Source: Roseateles sp.
GTDB lineage: Bacteria > Pseudomonadota > Gammaproteobacteria > Burkholderiales > Burkholderiaceae_C
Reading direction: 5' to 3'
NCBI GenBank assembly: GCA_016790285.1
Contig: JAEUPJ010000070.1
Location: 1-64,000 of the forward strand
Length of the DNA stretch: 64,000 bases
Below the pieces are notes generated by a model. That model was given only the letters and a program-made list of their open reading frames with translations. It searched no databases and was not told the DNA's origin. The position numbers were made by a program, and so were the translations under genes. Shown here piece after piece: positions 18,182 through 26,355 of this stretch (position 1 is its first letter; each line of letters opens with the position of its first letter).

Positions 18182-18855
18182 CCGAGCTCCAACGCATCGC
18201 CGAGCGTTACGCGCGCCGCGCCGGGCGCGTCGAGCCTGACCGCTACAGCCTGCTGCGGCCCGAGGTGTGGCAGATGTGGCAGGAGCGCCAGCGCGCCCTC
18301 TTGCGTCTGCTGGCCCTGCGGCCGGGGCTGCCGGCTGACTGGCGCGCCACCGAGGTCGGCTGCGGCGCCGGCGGCAACCTGCTGGACCTGCTGCGGCTGG
18401 GGCTGCTGCCGGCCCACCTGACCGGCGTCGAGCTGCTGCCAGAGCGCCTGGCCGCCGCACGCGCGGCCCTGCCCGAGGGCGTCGCCCTGATGGCGGGCGA
18501 TGCCTCAGCGGCACCGGTCGAGCCCGGCAGCCAGGACCTGGTACTGCAGTCCACCGTGTTCTCGTCCATCCTCGACGACGCCCTGCAGCAGCGCGTGGCC
18601 GAGGCCATGTGGCGCTGGCTCAAGCCGGGCGGGGCGGTCGTCTGGTACGACTTCACGTTCAACAACCCCCGCAACCCCGACGTGCGCGGCGTGCCGCTGC
18701 GCCGCGTGCGCGAACTCTTCCCCGAGGGCCGCTTCACCGCCCGCCGCGTGACGCTCGCGCCGCCGCTGGCGCGCGCCTGGCCGGCCGGCTACGGCCTGCT
18801 CAACGCGGTGCCCTGGCTGCGCACGCACCGCCTCGTGCTGATCGAGAAGCCCTGA
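18178..18855 (+). CDS. SAM-dependent methyltransferase
   Basis: The 225-residue protein has a class I Rossmann fold with motif I EVGCGAGGN near residue 60. The acidic residue after beta-2 is in TGVELLPERLAAA. A motif IV-like QDLVLQSTVFSSI and a hydrophobic VVWYDFTFNNPRNPDV block follow. No substrate-defining domain is recognisable. Its place between a glycosyltransferase and a sugar aminotransferase suggests methylation of the glycan or a nucleotide sugar. The ATG overlaps the preceding stop by four bases. Confidence 0.8.
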   Translation: MTELQRIAERYARRAGRVEPDRYSLLRPEVWQMWQERQRALLRLLALRPGLPADWRATEVGCGAGGNLLDLLRLGLLPAHLTGVELLPERLAAARAALPEGVALMAGDASAAPVEPGSQDLVLQSTVFSSILDDALQQRVAEAMWRWLKPGGAVVWYDFTFNNPRNPDVRGVPLRRVRELFPEGRFTARRVTLAPPLARAWPAGYGLLNAVPWLRTHRLVLIEKP

Positions 18856-18873
18856 TCCCCGAAAATCCCTCCG

Positions 18874-20046
18874 ATGACTGCCCAGCCCTTCCTCCCCTTT
18901 GCCCTGCCCGAGATCGGTGACGACGAGATCGCCGAGGTCGTCGACACGCTGAAATCCGGCTGGGTCACCACGGGCCCGAAGGCCAAGCGGTTCGAGCAGG
19001 CCTTCGCCGAGTTCCTGGGCCAGAACGCCGAAGACAGCCAGCTCGAGTGCATCGCCGTCAACTCCGCCACCGCCGGCCTGCACCTGGCGCTGGAAGCCAT
19101 CGGCATCGGCCCGGGCGACGAGGTGATCACCACCACGCACACCTTCACCGCCACGGCCGAGGTGGTGCGCTACCTCGGCGCCGACGTGAGGCTCGTGGAC
19201 ATCGACCCGGCCACCCTCAACATCGACATCGCCGCCATCGAGGCCGCCATCACGCCGCGGACCAAGGCCATCATGCCCGTGCACTACGCCGGCCTGGCGG
19301 TGGACATGCTCGCCGTGTTGGACATTGCCCGCCGGCATGGCCTGCGCGTCGTGGAGGACGCCGCCCACGCGCTGCCCACCACGATCGAGAAGGAGCTGAT
19401 CGGCACGCTCGGCAGCGACGCCACCGTCTTCAGCTTCTACGCCAACAAGACCATGACCACCGGCGAGGGCGGCATGCTCGTCACGCGCAACCCGGAGCTG
19501 GCCAAGCGGGCCCGCATCATGCGGCTGCACGGCATGAGCCGCGACGCCTTCGACCGCTTCACGGCCAAGGTGCCGAGCTGGTACTACGAGATCGTGGCGC
19601 CGGGCTTCAAGTACAACCTGACGGACATCGCCGCGGCGCTGGGCCTGCACCAGCTCAAGCGGCTGCCGGCCTTCCAACAACGCCGCGAGCAGATCGCCAC
19701 GCGCTACCACGAGGCCTTCTGCGACCTGCCCGTCATCCTGCCGCCGGACGCGCCCGAGGGCGACACGCACTCCTGGCACCTCTACGTGCTGCGCCTGGCC
19801 GACGACGCCGGCATCACCCGTGACGCCTTCATCGAGGGCATGTTCGCCGCCGGCATCGGCTGCAGCGTGCATTACGTGCCGCTGCACCTGCACCCCTACT
19901 GGCGCGACCGCTACGGCCTCACGCCGGAGCAGTTCCCGCATTCGCAGAAGGCCTACGAGCGCATGGTGAGCCTGCCGCTGTACACGGCCATGAGCGACGC
20001 CGACGTCGAGCGCGTGATCGCGGCCGTGCGCGCCCTGCTGGAGTGA
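18874..20046 (+). CDS. DegT/DnrJ/EryC1-family sugar-nucleotide aminotransferase
   Basis: This is a PLP enzyme that transaminates a 4-keto-6-deoxy sugar nucleotide. The 390 residues match ArnB/PseC/PglE-type enzymes. Lys192 in [15 protein letters not shown] is the expected PLP Schiff-base lysine. [15 protein letters not shown] and VVEDAAHA (Asp for the pyridine nitrogen) are intact. It sits one gene upstream of a PglC-type transferase and a WbpM/PglF-type 4,6-dehydratase, so the operon can plausibly make and transfer a 4-amino-4,6-dideoxy-HexNAc. The matching N-acetyltransferase (PglD) is not evident. Confidence 0.88.
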   Translation: MTAQPFLPFALPEIGDDEIAEVVDTLKSGWVTTGPKAKRFEQAFAEFLGQNAEDSQLECIAVNSATAGLHLALEAIGIGPGDEVITTTHTFTATAEVVRYLGADVRLVDIDPATLNIDIAAIEAAITPRTKAIMPVHYAGLAVDMLAVLDIARRHGLRVVEDAAHALPTTIEKELIGTLGSDATVFSFYANKTMTTGEGGMLVTRNPELAKRARIMRLHGMSRDAFDRFTAKVPSWYYEIVAPGFKYNLTDIAAALGLHQLKRLPAFQQRREQIATRYHEAFCDLPVILPPDAPEGDTHSWHLYVLRLADDAGITRDAFIEGMFAAGIGCSVHYVPLHLHPYWRDRYGLTPEQFPHSQKAYERMVSLPLYTAMSDADVERVIAAVRALLE

Positions 20047-20642
20047 GCGGCGGTTTGGTCAAACGCGGGTTCGACATCGTCTGCGCGGCGCTCGGCCTGG
20101 TGCTGCTGGCGCCCACGCTGCTGTTCGCGGCCGTGTGGGTGAGGCTGGACTCGCCCGGGCCGGTGCTCTTTCGCCAGACACGCGTGGGTCGCTTCGGCGT
20201 GCCCTTCACCATCCACAAGTTCCGCACGATGCGCGTCGAGCCCGGGGCGGCCATCACGGTGGGCGAGGACCCGCGCATCACGCGTTCGGGCCGCTTCCTG
20301 CGCCAGACCAAGCTCGACGAGCTGCCCCAGCTCTGGGACGTGCTGCGCGGCGCCATGAGCCTGGTCGGCCCCCGGCCCGAGCTGCCGCACTACGTGGCGC
20401 TGTACCCGGCCGACCTGCGCGAGCGCGTGCTGGCCGTGCGACCGGGCATCACCGACCCGGCGTCGCTCGCCTTCAGCCACGAGGCCGAGCTGCTGGCCGC
20501 TGCGGCCGATCCTGAACGGGAGTACCGCGAGGTCATCCTGCCGGCCAAGCTGCGGCTGTCGGCCGAGTACGCGGCGCGTGCCAATCTCGCCACCGACCTG
20601 CGGCTGATCCTGGCCACGCTGGGCCGCGTCGTGCGCGGCTGA
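20043..20642 (+). CDS. Initiating phosphoglycosyltransferase (PglC/WcaJ C-domain type)
   Basis: The 199-residue monotopic enzyme transfers a sugar-1-phosphate from UDP-sugar to undecaprenyl phosphate, starting glycan assembly. It has one N-terminal re-entrant hydrophobic segment ([18 protein letters not shown]). The family blocks are [45 protein letters not shown] and [11 protein letters not shown]. It is the minimal form, as in Campylobacter PglC, without the large N-terminal membrane domain of WcaJ/WbaP. The start is a GTG at 20043 overlapping the aminotransferase stop. The neighbouring dehydratase and aminotransferase suggest a di-N-acetylbacillosamine-like donor, but this is not proven by sequence. 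Confidence 0.9.
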   Translation: MSGGLVKRGFDIVCAALGLVLLAPTLLFAAVWVRLDSPGPVLFRQTRVGRFGVPFTIHKFRTMRVEPGAAITVGEDPRITRSGRFLRQTKLDELPQLWDVLRGAMSLVGPRPELPHYVALYPADLRERVLAVRPGITDPASLAFSHEAELLAAAADPEREYREVILPAKLRLSAEYAARANLATDLRLILATLGRVVRG

Positions 20643-20654
20643 CAATCCTCGCCC

Positions 20655-22526
20655 ATGAACTGGCAGTTCCTCGACACCCTGCTCACCCGGCTGCGTCCCC
20701 ACCGCGAGGCGCTGGCGCTGCTGCTGGACGTGCTCGTCGTGGCCATCGCCTGGCAGGCGACCTACCTGTTCCGCCTGGGTTTCGAGCGCTGGTTCTCGGC
20801 GCGGCCGGGCTACGACGGCTGGGTCATGCTCGGCCTGCTCGCCATTTACGCGGCGGTGCTGTGGGGGCTGCGCGTGCCCAAGGGCATGTGGCGCTTCTCC
20901 GGTTTCGGCGAGGTCAAGCGGCTGGCCGTGGCCTGCCTGCTGGCCGGCCTCGTGGGCATGGCTGCCGTGCGCATGGCCCACCTGCAGGCCGTGCCGCGTG
21001 CTGTGCTGGCCCTGCACCCGCTCTTCACGCTGATGCTGCTGGCGATGATGCGCATGGGCTACCGCATGCTCTACGAGCACATGCGCAGCCGCATCAACGG
21101 CACGGCCCAGGAGCAGCGCCGGGCGCTCGTGATGGGCGCCGGGGACGCGGGGCGGCTGCTGGTGGCCGGCATCCAGCACACGCAGGGCTGGGTGGTTGTG
21201 GGCTTCCTCGACGACGATGTGTCCAAGCGCGGAGGGCGCGTGGCCGGCCTGCCGGTGCTGGGCACCCTTTCGCAAGTGAGCGCCGTCGCGGCGGCGCAGG
21301 GCGTGACGCATCTCCTCGTGGCCATGCCGGCCGCCTCGCCTCCTCAGCGCCACCGGGCGCTTGACCTCGCCGCCGGCAGCGGCCTGCATGTGCTGACCGT
21401 TCCCAGCGGCGACGAGCTGCTGTCCGGCCGCCGCGTCAACGAGGTCCGGGACATCGAACCGGAGGACTTGCTTGGGCGCGAGCCGATCCGGTTGGACGAG
21501 GGCGGCATCAGCGAGGCGATCGGCGACAAGACGGTGCTGGTCACGGGGGCCGGCGGCAGCATCGGTGCCGAGCTTTGCCGCCAAGTGGCGCGCTACGGCC
21601 CGAGGCAGCTCGTGTTGTTCGAGCTGAGCGAGTACGCGCTCTATCAGATCGAGCAGGAGCTCAGCGAGCGCTTCCCGCACCTGCCGCTCGTGCGGCTGAT
21701 TGGCGACGTGAAGGATCTCTCCCGCCTGCGCGACGTGTTCGCAGCGCATCGGCCGCACGTGGTCTTTCATGCGGCTGCCTACAAGCATGTGCCGCTGATG
21801 GAAGTGGGCAACGCGGCGGTGTGCCTGCGCAACAACGTGCTGGGTACTTACCGCGCCTGCAAGGCCGCCGCAGAGTTCGGCGTCGAGCGGCTCGTGCTCA
21901 TCAGCACCGACAAGGCGGTCAACCCCACCAATGTGATGGGTGCAACGAAGCGGGCTGCGGAACTGGTGATCAGTCACATGGCCGGCCAGGGGCATGTCAC
22001 GCGCTTCATGGCGGTGCGCTTCGGCAACGTGCTGGGCTCCAGCGGTAGCGTCATTCCGAAGTTCAAGGAACAGATCGCCCGGGGCGGGCCCGTCACGGTG
22101 ACGCACCCGGACATCACCCGGTATTTCATGACGATCCCAGAGGCCGCACGGCTCGTTGTACAGGCGGCAGCCTTGGGCAAGACCGGTCAGGTCTTCGTGC
22201 TGGACATGGGCGAGCCGGTGAAGATTGCGGAGCTGGCCCGTTCGCTGATCCGGATGTCGGGCCATGCCGACCACGAGATCGGTATTGCTTATGTGGGACT
22301 GCGGCCTGGTGAGAAGCTGTACGAAGAACTGCTGGCCGACGCCGATGCCACGATGCCGACGCCGATCAAGCAGCTGCTGATTGCGCGGCTGGACGACAGC
22401 CCGAGACATGCAGGCATTGCGGCGTGGCTGGCGCAGATCGAGGAAGGTGAAGATGCACCTTTGGACGATGGCGACGTGCGTGTGCGTCTGCACGCGCTGC
22501 TGGGCGTCGAGTACCGCCATGCTTGA
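20655..22526 (+). CDS. WbpM/PglF-type membrane UDP-HexNAc 4,6-dehydratase
   Basis: The 623-residue protein has four N-terminal membrane spans (about residues 15-140) and two Rossmann folds. The first has ALVMGAGDAGRLLVAG and the second TVLVTGAGGSIGAELCRQ. The catalytic block STDKAVNPTNVMGATKR, near residues 417-433, has Met where classical SDR enzymes have Tyr, as is normal for WbpM/PglF/FlaA1. It converts UDP-GlcNAc to the 4-keto-6-deoxy sugar that the aminotransferase upstream could use. It is the last gene of the operon. Codon use and GC are like its neighbours. Confidence 0.92.
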   Translation: MNWQFLDTLLTRLRPHREALALLLDVLVVAIAWQATYLFRLGFERWFSARPGYDGWVMLGLLAIYAAVLWGLRVPKGMWRFSGFGEVKRLAVACLLAGLVGMAAVRMAHLQAVPRAVLALHPLFTLMLLAMMRMGYRMLYEHMRSRINGTAQEQRRALVMGAGDAGRLLVAGIQHTQGWVVVGFLDDDVSKRGGRVAGLPVLGTLSQVSAVAAAQGVTHLLVAMPAASPPQRHRALDLAAGSGLHVLTVPSGDELLSGRRVNEVRDIEPEDLLGREPIRLDEGGISEAIGDKTVLVTGAGGSIGAELCRQVARYGPRQLVLFELSEYALYQIEQELSERFPHLPLVRLIGDVKDLSRLRDVFAAHRPHVVFHAAAYKHVPLMEVGNAAVCLRNNVLGTYRACKAAAEFGVERLVLISTDKAVNPTNVMGATKRAAELVISHMAGQGHVTRFMAVRFGNVLGSSGSVIPKFKEQIARGGPVTVTHPDITRYFMTIPEAARLVVQAAALGKTGQVFVLDMGEPVKIAELARSLIRMSGHADHEIGIAYVGLRPGEKLYEELLADADATMPTPIKQLLIARLDDSPRHAGIAAWLAQIEEGEDAPLDDGDVRVRLHALLGVEYRHA

Positions 22527-22773
22527 TAGCGCTGCGCTCGCATGGAGCGGGCTGCGGTCGCAGGGCGATGAGGTACGTGCCGTTACCCGCGTCACAAGCC
22601 GTGCAAATTGCTCGAAGCGTTGCGGACTGTCTCTCCGGGGCAACGAAAGTGCGCGCGTGCGCACAATGGGTGCGCATGCTGCCGCTACTATGAAGTCGCT
22701 GCTGTACGGCCAAAGCTGACCGGGCTGCAGGCCGTTGCGAACTAGCGTGTTTTCCCGAGGTGTTCAAGTTTCA

Positions 22774-22804
22774 TTGACAGTCGCTTAAAAATGCGGTCTA
22801 GAAT
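22774..22804 (+). promoter_or_regulatory. Sigma70-type promoter for the secreted protein gene
   Basis: A perfect -35 TTGACA (22774-22779) is followed by either TCTAGA at a 17-base spacing or TAGAAT at 19 bases (22799-22804). It is the best -35 match noticed in the window and fits strong expression of the downstream gene. The predicted leader is about 75 bases. Confidence 0.65.
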
Positions 22805-22811
22805 GCCGCGG

Positions 22812-22846
22812 CGTGTGTTGGAACAACACGTGTGATTCGCGAATCA
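22812..22846 (+). repeat. Two adjacent inverted repeats in the leader of the secreted protein gene
   Basis: GTGTTG-GAA-CAACAC (22815-22829) is a 6-bp stem with a 3-base loop. TGATTCGCGAATCA (22833-22846) is a perfect 14-bp palindrome. Both lie between the promoter and the start codon, close to the probable transcript 5' end. They could stabilise the mRNA or bind a regulator. Confidence 0.55.
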
Positions 22847-22882
22847 TTGATCTCTTTCCATAACCCTTGTGGAGTTCACCGA

Positions 22883-24313
22883 ATGAAAAAATATGTCTTG
22901 AAGGCGACCGCTCTGGCGATCGGTGCGCTGGTTGGAAACGCGGCGGTCGCTGCGGTGACGGCGGGCGTTGACTTCGACGCAGCAACGCCTACGGTCAGCA
23001 AGTACGCCAAGGAACTGGCCTACAACAACGCTACCCCGATTATTAACGTTAACGCCATCAACTTCACGACCAAGATTGGTTTTGGCGTTAGCAACGGCCA
23101 GACTCGTTACATCCGCATCGACTACGCGAATGCAACGCTGGACGCCGCCCATGGCGCCGTTGGCGGTACCGACATCGAAATCAACAACAACGGCGCTGCT
23201 GATTCCTTCGCCGTTGTGCAAGGTGGCCAGATCGGTGACAACTACGTCATCTATCAAGTCACTGCTGCTGCCGACCACGCTGCAAGCGCTTCCGTCGACG
23301 TCAAGGTGCCGGATCTGCGCGTCACCTCCACAGCCTCGGCCGTGAATGTCACGTACTCGCTGCATGAAACCGCTGTGAGCGCTGTTGCCGGTTCCGCTGG
23401 TGCTTCCAAGCTGTACACCAAGAGCCAGGACATCATCACGTTCGCGACAGGCCTGAAGTTCACGGTGGACACCACCCCGACGACCACCGCTTCGGTGGAA
23501 CAGTCGTTCCTGAAGTTCAAGACGGGCGGCGGCTACATCAACGACACGACCGCCAAGCTCGGTTCGATCACGTTCGGTGTGGATGCTACGGTTCTTGAGC
23601 ATGACGGCTCGGGTGTCGACATTGCCGACCTGCTGGCTGCAACTGGCACGAAGATCGTTCTGACTGGTGACACGGGCATTCCCTTCGGCGCCAATGACAC
23701 GGCGAAGAAGGCTAGCGTCTACATCGCCGCTGACGCTGACTGCGCTGCCGGTACGGCGTCCACGACGGTGCCGACCGCCACGGGCGCTTCGTTCACGACC
23801 GACCTGAACACCTACACGACGCGTGGTATCTGCTACGTCGTGAACGGCACCTCGGCGATCTCGGCTTCGACCTACAGCGTCCGTGTTGACGTTGCGGCTG
23901 CCGCCGGCACGTCGACCGCCAGCATCGCTGACAAGGCGATTGGTTCCATCGTTCGTGACGGCACGGAACTGCAAGCTCCGTTCGCCACCATCTACGCTGG
24001 CACGGGTAACCGCGCTGTGTTGACCAGCCTGCACTCGTCTGATGCTGTCGTGACGGCCTCGGCCATCACGGAAGACGGCGTGACCTGCAACACCGGCACG
24101 ACCACCTTCAATCTGAAGTCTGGCAAGCAGCTGTTCATCAACGCTTCGGACGTCTGCCCGACGCTGAGCGTCGGCACGCGCTTCGCCCTGAAGTTCATCA
24201 TCGCAGCCCCGAACAATAAGATCTCGGGCGTGTACAACTCGTACACGTACGATGCCACCACCGGGAAGGTGACGGATCTGGCTTCGTACCCGCTGCAGCG
24301 TCCGGCCAACTGA
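22883..24313 (+). CDS. Secreted Thr/Ala/Ser-rich protein, possible surface-layer or T2SS substrate
   Basis: I do not recognise the family. The 476-residue protein has a Sec signal peptide (KKYVLKATALAIGALVG, cleavage probably after AVAA). The long mature part is rich in Thr, Ala, Ser, Val and Asp, poor in Lys/Arg, and beta-strand-like throughout. Only four Cys are present (ADADC, RGICY, GVTCN, DVCPT), enough for two disulfides. Codon use differs from its neighbours, with many GCT and GTT codons and AAC/GAC preference, the look of a highly expressed gene. It has its own strong promoter, a GGAG ribosome site and a UUCG-loop terminator. It directly precedes the T2SS operon, so it may be an exported surface protein; that role is inferred. 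Confidence 0.7.
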   Translation: MKKYVLKATALAIGALVGNAAVAAVTAGVDFDAATPTVSKYAKELAYNNATPIINVNAINFTTKIGFGVSNGQTRYIRIDYANATLDAAHGAVGGTDIEINNNGAADSFAVVQGGQIGDNYVIYQVTAAADHAASASVDVKVPDLRVTSTASAVNVTYSLHETAVSAVAGSAGASKLYTKSQDIITFATGLKFTVDTTPTTTASVEQSFLKFKTGGGYINDTTAKLGSITFGVDATVLEHDGSGVDIADLLAATGTKIVLTGDTGIPFGANDTAKKASVYIAADADCAAGTASTTVPTATGASFTTDLNTYTTRGICYVVNGTSAISASTYSVRVDVAAAAGTSTASIADKAIGSIVRDGTELQAPFATIYAGTGNRAVLTSLHSSDAVVTASAITEDGVTCNTGTTTFNLKSGKQLFINASDVCPTLSVGTRFALKFIIAAPNNKISGVYNSYTYDATTGKVTDLASYPLQRPAN

Positions 24314-24331
24314 TCGGACCTCACGTGTCAG

Positions 24332-24355
24332 AGGGCGCCTTCGGGCGCCCTTTTT
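24332..24355 (+). terminator. Strong intrinsic terminator after the secreted protein gene
   Basis: The 8-bp stem AGGGCGCC / GGCGCCCT (24332-24339 with 24344-24351) closes a TTCG tetraloop and is followed by a T run (24351-24355). It lies 18 bases after the stop and separates this gene from the T2SS operon, which has its own TAGAAT box at 24390-24395. Confidence 0.92.
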
Positions 24356-24413
24356 CATTGGTGCCTGTAGAGGTGGCAGCGTGCGGCCCTAGAATTTGAA
24401 CGATTCAGCGTAG

Positions 24414-24890
24414 ATGGATTCCCAGATGGCAAGAAAGTTCGTGGTTGGTCGTCGTAACCTCAGCCGCTCGGCGGGGTTCACCCTGCTCGAGATGCTCGTG
24501 GTGCTCGTGATCATCGGTTTGCTGGCGGGCCTGGTGGGTCCGCGCTTGTTCAGCAAGGTGGACCAGTCCAAGGTCACGGCCGCGACCACGCAGGCCAAGA
24601 TGCTCCGCGGTGCGGTGGAAAGCCTGCGGCTGGACATCGGTCGCTACCCCACAGCCGACGAAGGCCTGGCGCTGCTGACCAAGGCCCCGGCCGACCCGGC
24701 CACGGCTGCCCGCTGGCGCGGCCCCTATCTCGACGGCGCGTTGCCGGAAGATCCCTGGGGCCAGCCGTACCAGTACGCGGTGCCCGGTGCTGACGGCCAG
24801 CCATTCGCGCTGTTCTCAATGGGTGCCGACGGCAAGCGCGGCGGTACCGGAGACGCCGCCGATGTCGGTGTTCTACCCGCCGCGCCATGA
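24414..24890 (+). CDS. gspG: Type II secretion major pseudopilin GspG
   Basis: GspG forms the periplasmic pseudopilus that pushes folded substrates through the secretin. The 158-residue precursor has the prepilin peptidase site SAG|FTLLEMLVVL (cleavage after Gly21, Glu at mature position 5). The C-terminal pattern RYPTADEGLALLTKAP, DPWGQPYQY and SMGADGKRGGTGDAADV is diagnostic of GspG, including its calcium-binding loop. The start may be ATG 24414 or ATG 24426; both leave the leader positive. It is the first gene of the T2SS operon and overlaps gspH by ATGA. Confidence 0.93.
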   Translation: MDSQMARKFVVGRRNLSRSAGFTLLEMLVVLVIIGLLAGLVGPRLFSKVDQSKVTAATTQAKMLRGAVESLRLDIGRYPTADEGLALLTKAPADPATAARWRGPYLDGALPEDPWGQPYQYAVPGADGQPFALFSMGADGKRGGTGDAADVGVLPAAP

Positions 24891-25297
24891 TTTTGATCGG
24901 GCGCCTTGGAGGTGCGCGGGCAGGGCGTGGTTTCACGCTGCTCGAAATCCTCGTCGTCCTCGTCCTGGTGTCGCTGACGGTCGGCTTGGTCGCTCCCGCT
25001 AGCTCGCGCTGGCTGGCGGCTGCGCGGGAGCGCGGCTGGCAGCAGGATCTCCGGGCGCAGCTGACCGACCAGCCCCTGCGCGCGTTCCGTGAGGGCAGGG
25101 CTCTTCAGCTGGACGCCGCTGCGGTTCGTCAGCTCGTGCCGGACCTGCCGCCCGACGTCGTCATTGAGCTTTCCGCGCCGCTGCGTTATGGCCCGACGGG
25201 GGGCGCGAGTGCGGCGGACATCATCTTGCGCCGCCCGGGCGCGCCGGCGCTGAAGTGGCGCGTGGTGGCCATGACGGGCGAGGTCCAGGACGCCTGA
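24887..25297 (+). CDS. gspH: Type II secretion minor pseudopilin GspH
   Basis: The 136-residue protein has a prepilin leader (GRGFTLLEILVVLVLVSL; cleavage after Gly15, Glu5 kept). A short globular domain ends LKWRVVAMTGEVQDA, which resembles the C-terminal beta-strand of GspH. GspH helps to form the tip of the pseudopilus and primes assembly. The ATG overlaps the gspG stop by four bases. Assignment as GspH and not another minor pseudopilin rests on gene order and the C-terminal pattern. Confidence 0.85.
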   Translation: MILIGRLGGARAGRGFTLLEILVVLVLVSLTVGLVAPASSRWLAAARERGWQQDLRAQLTDQPLRAFREGRALQLDAAAVRQLVPDLPPDVVIELSAPLRYGPTGGASAADIILRRPGAPALKWRVVAMTGEVQDA

Positions 25298-25309
25298 AGG
25301 CGCTGCCCC

Positions 25310-25750
25310 ATGATGAAGCGCGTGCGAGGCGTGGGCCTGCTGGAGGCCATTGTGGCGCTCGTCATCCTGGCGACGTCCGGGCTGGCGTTGTTTTCCTGGA
25401 TCGGCCAGAGCATTGCCGATGTGCGGCGCACCGAGGACGCGCAAGCCCGCGCCGCGCTCCAGCTCACCGCACTTGCTGTGCTGACGAGCGTCAACCCGCA
25501 GGCCGAGCCCCAGGGCGAGCGGCGAGTCGGTCGGGTCGTCGTGCGGTGGACCTCGCAACTGCTCGAACCCCTGCGCTACAGCCTGCCTTACGCCGGCAGC
25601 CAGGGCCCGCGCTGGGAAGTGGGCCTGTATCGGCTGACTGTTGTGGCCAGCGACGAGCCGGCGGGCATTCGTGTCGACTTCAGCATGGACCAGACCGGCC
25701 TAAGGCAGTTGGACACCGGCGGCCCGCGCCCTGGCATGGATCCCCCATGA
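25310..25750 (+). CDS. gspI: Type II secretion minor pseudopilin GspI
   Basis: The 146-residue protein has the prepilin motif RG|VGLLEAIVALVILA (cleavage after Gly7, Glu5 kept). It then shows GspI features: an LTALAVLTSVNP stretch and a C-terminal domain with WEVGLYRLTVVAS. In the family GspI forms the pseudopilus tip with GspJ and GspK. It overlaps gspJ by ATGA. Confidence 0.85.
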   Translation: MMKRVRGVGLLEAIVALVILATSGLALFSWIGQSIADVRRTEDAQARAALQLTALAVLTSVNPQAEPQGERRVGRVVVRWTSQLLEPLRYSLPYAGSQGPRWEVGLYRLTVVASDEPAGIRVDFSMDQTGLRQLDTGGPRPGMDPP

Positions 25751-26355
25751 CCCGCAGGCGCAGTCGCGGCCTCACGCTGCTGGAGATGCTGGTGACGCTG
25801 GTCATCGCAGCCATGGTGGCGACCCTGATGTCGGAAGGGCTCTTCCAGATCGGCCAGGTCGAGCGTCGCCTGGGTTCGGGGCAGTTGCAGGCCCGGCTCG
25901 AGCGTCTGCATGCGCTCTGGATGCAGCAGTGCTTGGAGGGTTTGCGGGCGGCGGAGCCCGGAACGCCCGAGGCGGTCGTCGCCAGCGCCCGGTCGTTGAA
26001 GGGCGTCAGCAGCATGCTGCCCCTGCCGGAGCCGTCCGGCCCGATGCCCGTCTCCTTGGCGTTCACCTACATTCAGTCGAGCGACGAAACCGAGTTGCGC
26101 CTCGTCATCGGGCCCCAGGGCAAGCCGGTGCAAGCGGCGGTTCTGGCCCACTGGCGGGGCGATACCGGCCATTTCAGGTACCTCGACCCCCGTGGCGAGT
26201 GGCTGCAAGACTGGCCCGTCGTGGCGCCGAACTCGCCGCTGCTGCCGCGCGCGGTGGCCGTTTACGGGGCCCGCGACGAACTGCTGCTGGTGGCTGCAAT
26301 GCAGGCCTCTGCACAGAGCCTCGGCAAGCGGGTGGACATCGAGAAGCTGCCCTGA
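25747..26355 (+). CDS. gspJ: Type II secretion minor pseudopilin GspJ
   Basis: The 202-residue protein has the prepilin motif RSRG|LTLLEMLVTLVIAA (cleavage after Gly8). A larger beta-rich domain follows, as in GspJ. The ATG at 25747 overlaps the gspI stop; longer in-frame starts would bury the prepilin leader and are rejected. The TGA overlaps the gspK ATG by one base. It is a tip pseudopilin in complex with GspI and GspK. Confidence 0.82.
   Translation: MTRRRSRGLTLLEMLVTLVIAAMVATLMSEGLFQIGQVERRLGSGQLQARLERLHALWMQQCLEGLRAAEPGTPEAVVASARSLKGVSSMLPLPEPSGPMPVSLAFTYIQSSDETELRLVIGPQGKPVQAAVLAHWRGDTGHFRYLDPRGEWLQDWPVVAPNSPLLPRAVAVYGARDELLLVAAMQASAQSLGKRVDIEKLP

Larger units (their letters stand above)
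22527..22882 (+). other. 356-base non-coding gap with promoter and leader of the secreted protein gene
   Basis: No gene is convincing here; short in-frame stretches lack ribosome sites and family features. The first 240 bases hold no recognised terminator for the glycan operon. From about 22740 the DNA becomes more AT-rich and contains a TTGACA promoter, two inverted repeats and a GGAG ribosome site ahead of the ATG at 22883. Confidence 0.6.

Noticed and set aside
19953..22664. A 903-codon open frame on the minus strand opposite the WbpM-type gene
   Set aside because: It is rich in His, Arg, Gln and Ala without any domain or signal and mirrors the codon structure of real genes on the plus strand; long antisense frames are expected at this GC content.
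22381..22719. Possible small gene after the WbpM-type dehydratase
   Set aside because: The frame mostly lies inside the dehydratase gene in another frame, has no ribosome site at its later start codons, and its peptide shows no recognisable feature.
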